Shown here: one piece after another, positions 13,892 through 16,191 of the stretch
How the letters are laid out: the number at the start of each line of letters is the position of its first letter
How positions within the stretch are numbered: position 1 is the first letter of the stretch
Source of the DNA: Ruminococcaceae bacterium UBA3220
GTDB taxonomy: Bacteria; Bacillota; Clostridia; Oscillospirales; Acutalibacteraceae
Length of the DNA stretch: 16,191 nt
Assembly: GCA_002363095.1 (NCBI GenBank)
Contig: DEWC01000024.1
Span: 1-16,191, forward strand
Reading direction: 5' to 3'
The notes under the pieces: model-generated
The model's input: only the letters and a program-made list of their open reading frames with translations
Told to the model about the DNA's origin: nothing
Databases searched by the model: none
Made by a program: the position numbers and the translations under genes

Positions 13892-15679
13892 ATGACTGAG
13901 AACAAAACCGTGCTTGCGTGGCTTGACGAGATGAAGGATTTGCTTTGTCCTGACAAAGTTATGTGGATTGACGGTAGCGAGGAACAACTTGATACGCTTC
14001 GTGCAGAGGCTGTTTCAACCGGCGAAATGATAAAACTCAACCAGGACCTGCTTCCCGGCTGCTATCTTCACAGAACGAAACCGAATGATGTTGCGAGGGT
14101 AGAGGACAGAACATTTATTTGCACAAAAGACAAAGAAACGGCAGGACCCACCAATAACTGGTGTGACCCTGAGGAAATGTATAAAAAGCTTTATGATATC
14201 GCAAGAGGAACATATAAGGGCAGAACTATGTATATTATCCCTTATTCAATGGGACCGGTAGGTTCTCCGCTTGCAAAAATCGGTATTGAAGTAACCGATT
14301 CCATATATGTTGTTCTTAATATGGCGATTATGACAAGAGTCGGAACCGAGGTTATGAAGGTTCTCGGCAATTCGAATGACTGGGTTCGCGGTCTTCACGC
14401 TAAATGCGATGTTAATCCCGATAACCGCTATATATGCCATTTCCCTGAGGATAACACAATTATTTCGGTTAATTCGGCATACGGCGGAAATGTTCTTCTC
14501 GGCAAAAAATGTTTTGCTCTTCGTATAGCTTCTTTCCAGGGATGGAAAGAGGGCTGGATGGCTGAGCATATGCTTATATTAGGACTTGAAAACCCGAATG
14601 GTGAAGTTAAGTATGTTGCCGCGGCTTTCCCGTCCGCATGCGGAAAAACCAATCTCGCAATGCTTATCCCTCCCGAGTATCTTAAGAAAAAAGGATATAA
14701 GGTTTGGACGGTAGGCGACGATATTTCGTGGATGAAGATAGGACCTGACGGAAGACTTTATGCGATAAATCCTGAAAACGGTTTCTTCGGTGTTGCTCCC
14801 GGCACTAATGAAAAGTCTAATTTCAACGCCCTTGAGTCAACAAAGAAGAATACTATTTTCACAAATGTTTGCTTAAATCTCGACAACAATACTGTTTGGT
14901 GGGAAGGTCTTGACAAGAACCCGCCCAAGAATGCTCTTAACTGGAAGGGTGAACCTTGGGATTATACTAAGTATGATAAAAATAACAAGGTTGCAACATC
15001 CGGCGCTCATCCAAATTCAAGATTTACGGCACCTGCAAAGAACTGTCCTTGCATCTCAGATGAGTTTGACAAGGGTCAGGGCGTTCCGATTTCCGCTATT
15101 ATTTTCGGCGGTCGTCGTGCCAAATGCGCACCGCTTGTATATCAATCAAAAGATTGGGTAAACGGCGTGTTTGTAGGCTCCACAATGGCTTCCGAAACTA
15201 CCGCCGCCGCCGCGGGCGCTGTCGGTGTCGTTCGTCGCGACCCCATGGCAATGCTCCCGTTCTGCGGATACAATATGGGCGACTATTTTGCTCATTGGCT
15301 CGAAATGGGTGAGAAACTCGGCGATAAGGCTCCTAAGATTTTCAATGTAAACTGGTTCAGAACCGACGACGAAGGCAACTTCATTTGGCCCGGATTCGGC
15401 GATAACTGCCGTGTTCTTAACTGGATAATTGACCGTTGCGAGGGTAAAGCCGATGCTACCGAAACTGCCATAGGTTATGTTCCGAAGCCGGAGGATATTG
15501 ACCTTACCGACCTTGATATGGATATTGAAACATTAAAGTCAATTCTCAAGGTTGATAAGGATGTTTGGGAAAAAGAAGCAGCCGAGATTGAAGAACATTA
15601 TAAAAAATTCGGTGATAAATTACCCGATGCTTTAAGACAACAGCTTGAAACTCTTAAAGAGAATTTGGCTAAGCTTTGA
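13892..15679 (+). CDS. pckG: Phosphoenolpyruvate carboxykinase (GTP)
   Basis: The enzyme interconverts oxaloacetate plus GTP with phosphoenolpyruvate, CO2 and GDP. In anaerobes it can work in the carboxylating direction toward succinate or in gluconeogenesis. The protein of about 595 residues belongs to the GTP class, as shown by the kinase loop FPSACGKTN with the reactive Cys (near residue 250), the metal and oxaloacetate segments (VGDDISWMK; GFFGVAPGT), and the guanine-pocket end FIWPGFGDNCRVLNWI. The ATP class (about 530 residues) lacks this pattern. Two ATGs lie in tandem at 13889 and 13892; the second is seven bases from AGGAGG, a better spacing than four, so it is preferred. The gene is monocistronic, with a consensus promoter before it and a strong terminator after it. 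Confidence 0.96.
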   Translation: MTENKTVLAWLDEMKDLLCPDKVMWIDGSEEQLDTLRAEAVSTGEMIKLNQDLLPGCYLHRTKPNDVARVEDRTFICTKDKETAGPTNNWCDPEEMYKKLYDIARGTYKGRTMYIIPYSMGPVGSPLAKIGIEVTDSIYVVLNMAIMTRVGTEVMKVLGNSNDWVRGLHAKCDVNPDNRYICHFPEDNTIISVNSAYGGNVLLGKKCFALRIASFQGWKEGWMAEHMLILGLENPNGEVKYVAAAFPSACGKTNLAMLIPPEYLKKKGYKVWTVGDDISWMKIGPDGRLYAINPENGFFGVAPGTNEKSNFNALESTKKNTIFTNVCLNLDNNTVWWEGLDKNPPKNALNWKGEPWDYTKYDKNNKVATSGAHPNSRFTAPAKNCPCISDEFDKGQGVPISAIIFGGRRAKCAPLVYQSKDWVNGVFVGSTMASETTAAAAGAVGVVRRDPMAMLPFCGYNMGDYFAHWLEMGEKLGDKAPKIFNVNWFRTDDEGNFIWPGFGDNCRVLNWIIDRCEGKADATETAIGYVPKPEDIDLTDLDMDIETLKSILKVDKDVWEKEAAEIEEHYKKFGDKLPDALRQQLETLKENLAKL

Positions 15680-15698
15680 TGTTTTTTTAGCGTTTAGC

Positions 15699-15731
15699 AT
15701 CCCCCGTTTCGGCGGGGGATATTCTTTTTTT
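15699..15731 (+). terminator. Terminator after pckG
   Basis: The perfect 8-base G+C-rich stem ATCCCCCG (15699-15706) pairs with CGGGGGAT (15713-15720) around loop TTTCGG and is followed by ATTCTTTTTTT. It lies 20 bases beyond the pckG stop and is a textbook intrinsic terminator. Confidence 0.9.
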
Positions 15732-15762
15732 GAAAAAAATTTGAAAAAATGCAAACTTACAC

Positions 15763-15791
15763 TTGACTTTATCGCATACCATTGATATAAT
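15763..15791 (+). promoter_or_regulatory. tRNA-Lys promoter
   Basis: TTGACT (15763-15768) and a perfect TATAAT (15786-15791) are separated by 17 bases. Runs of A and T just upstream (about 15724-15750) resemble an UP element, as expected for a stable-RNA gene. Transcription should start around 15798, just before the mature tRNA end. Confidence 0.8.
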
Positions 15792-15805
15792 ATATAAGCT
15801 GTTTT

Positions 15806-15881
15806 GATCCATTAGCTCAGTTGGTAGAGCACTTGGCTTTTAATCAAGGTGTCCGGGGTTCGAGCCCCCGATGGATCACCA
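15806..15881 (+). tRNA. tRNA-Lys (anticodon TTT)
   Basis: The full cloverleaf folds. The acceptor GATCCAT pairs with ATGGATC, the D arm is GCTC/GAGC, the anticodon stem is CTTGG/TCAAG with loop CTTTTAA (anticodon at 15839-15841), the variable loop is GTGTC, and the T arm CGGGG/CCCCG closes TTCGAGC. The discriminator base is A and the CCA end is encoded in the DNA (15879-15881). It reads AAA and AAG lysine codons. It is transcribed alone from its own promoter and is followed two bases later by a terminator. Confidence 0.97.
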
Positions 15882-15883
15882 TC

Positions 15884-15922
15884 AAAGAAACCGCCTTTGT
15901 TTTTGACAAAGGCGGTTTCTTT
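15884..15922 (+). terminator. Terminator after tRNA-Lys
   Basis: A perfect 17-base inverted repeat, AAAGAAACCGCCTTTGT (15884-15900) and its complement (15906-15922), closes a five-base loop TTTTG. The T-rich 3' arm ends in TTTCTTT. The symmetry means it could stop transcription from either side. It begins two bases after the tRNA CCA end. Confidence 0.8.
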
Positions 15923-15927
15923 CAACT

Positions 15928-16071
15928 AAATCCGTCCTTTCGGACGGGATAAATCCACCTTTGGTGGGTGAAATCGTTTCACGGTGAAATCCTCGCGTTG
16001 TGCGTGTGAGGGACGGAATTTCACCAATGGAGTAAGCCATTGATTTCACCGCGACAAAGTCGCGATTTCAC
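15928..16071. repeat. Tandem hairpin array with ATTTCAC linkers
   Basis: About 145 bases made almost wholly of short hairpins: CCGTCC/GGACGG (15932-15947), CCACC/GGTGG (15955-15967), GTGAAA/TTTCAC (15968-15982), a compound stem GGTGAAAT/ATTTCACC (15983-16025) enclosing CCTCGCG with G-T pairs, CAATGG/CCATTG (16025-16042) and CGCGAC/GTCGCG (16050-16064). The linker word ATTTCAC occurs at 16018, 16043 and 16065, and its complement GTGAAAT at 15968 and 15984. There is no coding frame of note. It looks like a non-coding palindromic repeat element of the kind scattered between genes, but no copy elsewhere can be checked here. Confidence 0.65.
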
Positions 16072-16080
16072 TCTTGCGGT

Positions 16081-16191
16081 AAACTTGTTTTATTATTGTA
16101 AATATTAACTTTTTTGTTAAAAATATATCAAATATTAACTTTTATAAATAATTATCGTCTAAAAAAGTTAAATAATGTTTGCAAATTTGAC
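16081..16191. promoter_or_regulatory. A+T-rich region with TTAACTTTT repeats
   Basis: The last 111 bases are very A+T-rich. The 14-base word AAATATTAACTTTT occurs at 16100 and again at 16130, a 30-base period. The core TTAACTTTT recurs inverted as AAAAGTTAA at 16163-16171, and TTAAC/GTTAA flanks a T-run near 16105-16120. No gene is visible. Repeated words on a near-helical spacing suggest a repressor or activator binding region upstream of a gene beyond the right edge. Confidence 0.35.

Noticed and set aside
15871..15922. Integration (att) site at the tRNA-Lys 3' end
   Set aside because: No integrase gene and no second copy of the tRNA 3' end is present in the window; the downstream symmetry is explained by the terminator.
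15928..16071. CRISPR array
   Set aside because: The units are hairpins of differing sequence, the linker is only seven bases and occurs in both orientations, and there are no regular spacers or cas genes.

Overview
This window looks like a chromosomal housekeeping segment from an endospore-forming member of the Clostridia (Firmicutes). The evidence is a YpeB-type spore germination protein, RNase J, the Firmicutes-style tilS-hpt-ftsH cluster, rplI directly followed by dnaB, strong AGGAGG-type ribosome binding sites and clear sigma-A promoters. By eye the DNA is moderately A+T-rich. A gut-type Oscillospirales relative is my inference only. I see no phage, transposase, CRISPR, toxin-antitoxin or biosynthetic cluster, and nothing that qualifies as a clear new multi-gene system.

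Left edge (1-295): no gene. It is a dense run of palindromes, with two probable rightward terminators (for a gene off the left edge) and one leftward terminator for the ileS operon. Minus-strand operon (296-3837): a type 2 (long, eukaryote-like) isoleucyl-tRNA synthetase followed, with start/stop proximity, by a small two-helix membrane protein. The short ileS leader has no T-box but holds a strong stem-loop. Middle (3997-6256): ypeB on plus, a small C39-like cysteine-peptidase-fold protein on minus meeting ypeB tail to tail with one base between stops, then dut on plus, divergent from the peptidase-like gene.

Main operon (6351-13744, plus): rnjA (RNase J with a basic tail), rplI, dnaB, tilS, hpt, ftsH. 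The genes are packed with gaps of about 20 bases or less, or overlaps, and end at an intrinsic terminator. They join mRNA turnover, ribosome assembly, replication, tRNA-Ile decoding, purine salvage and membrane proteolysis in one growth-linked unit. A 94-base spacer between dut and rnjA contains a long-armed inverted repeat.

Right part (13810-16191): a monocistronic GTP-dependent PEP carboxykinase gene with a consensus promoter and 5' leader hairpin, a terminator, a tRNA-Lys(TTT) gene with its own consensus promoter and terminator, and then about 150 bases of tandem small hairpins linked by a recurring ATTTCAC/GTGAAAT word. This looks like a non-coding palindromic repeat element. The last 110 bases are very A+T-rich with direct and inverted repeats of a TTAACTTTT word, probably the regulatory region of a gene beyond the window.
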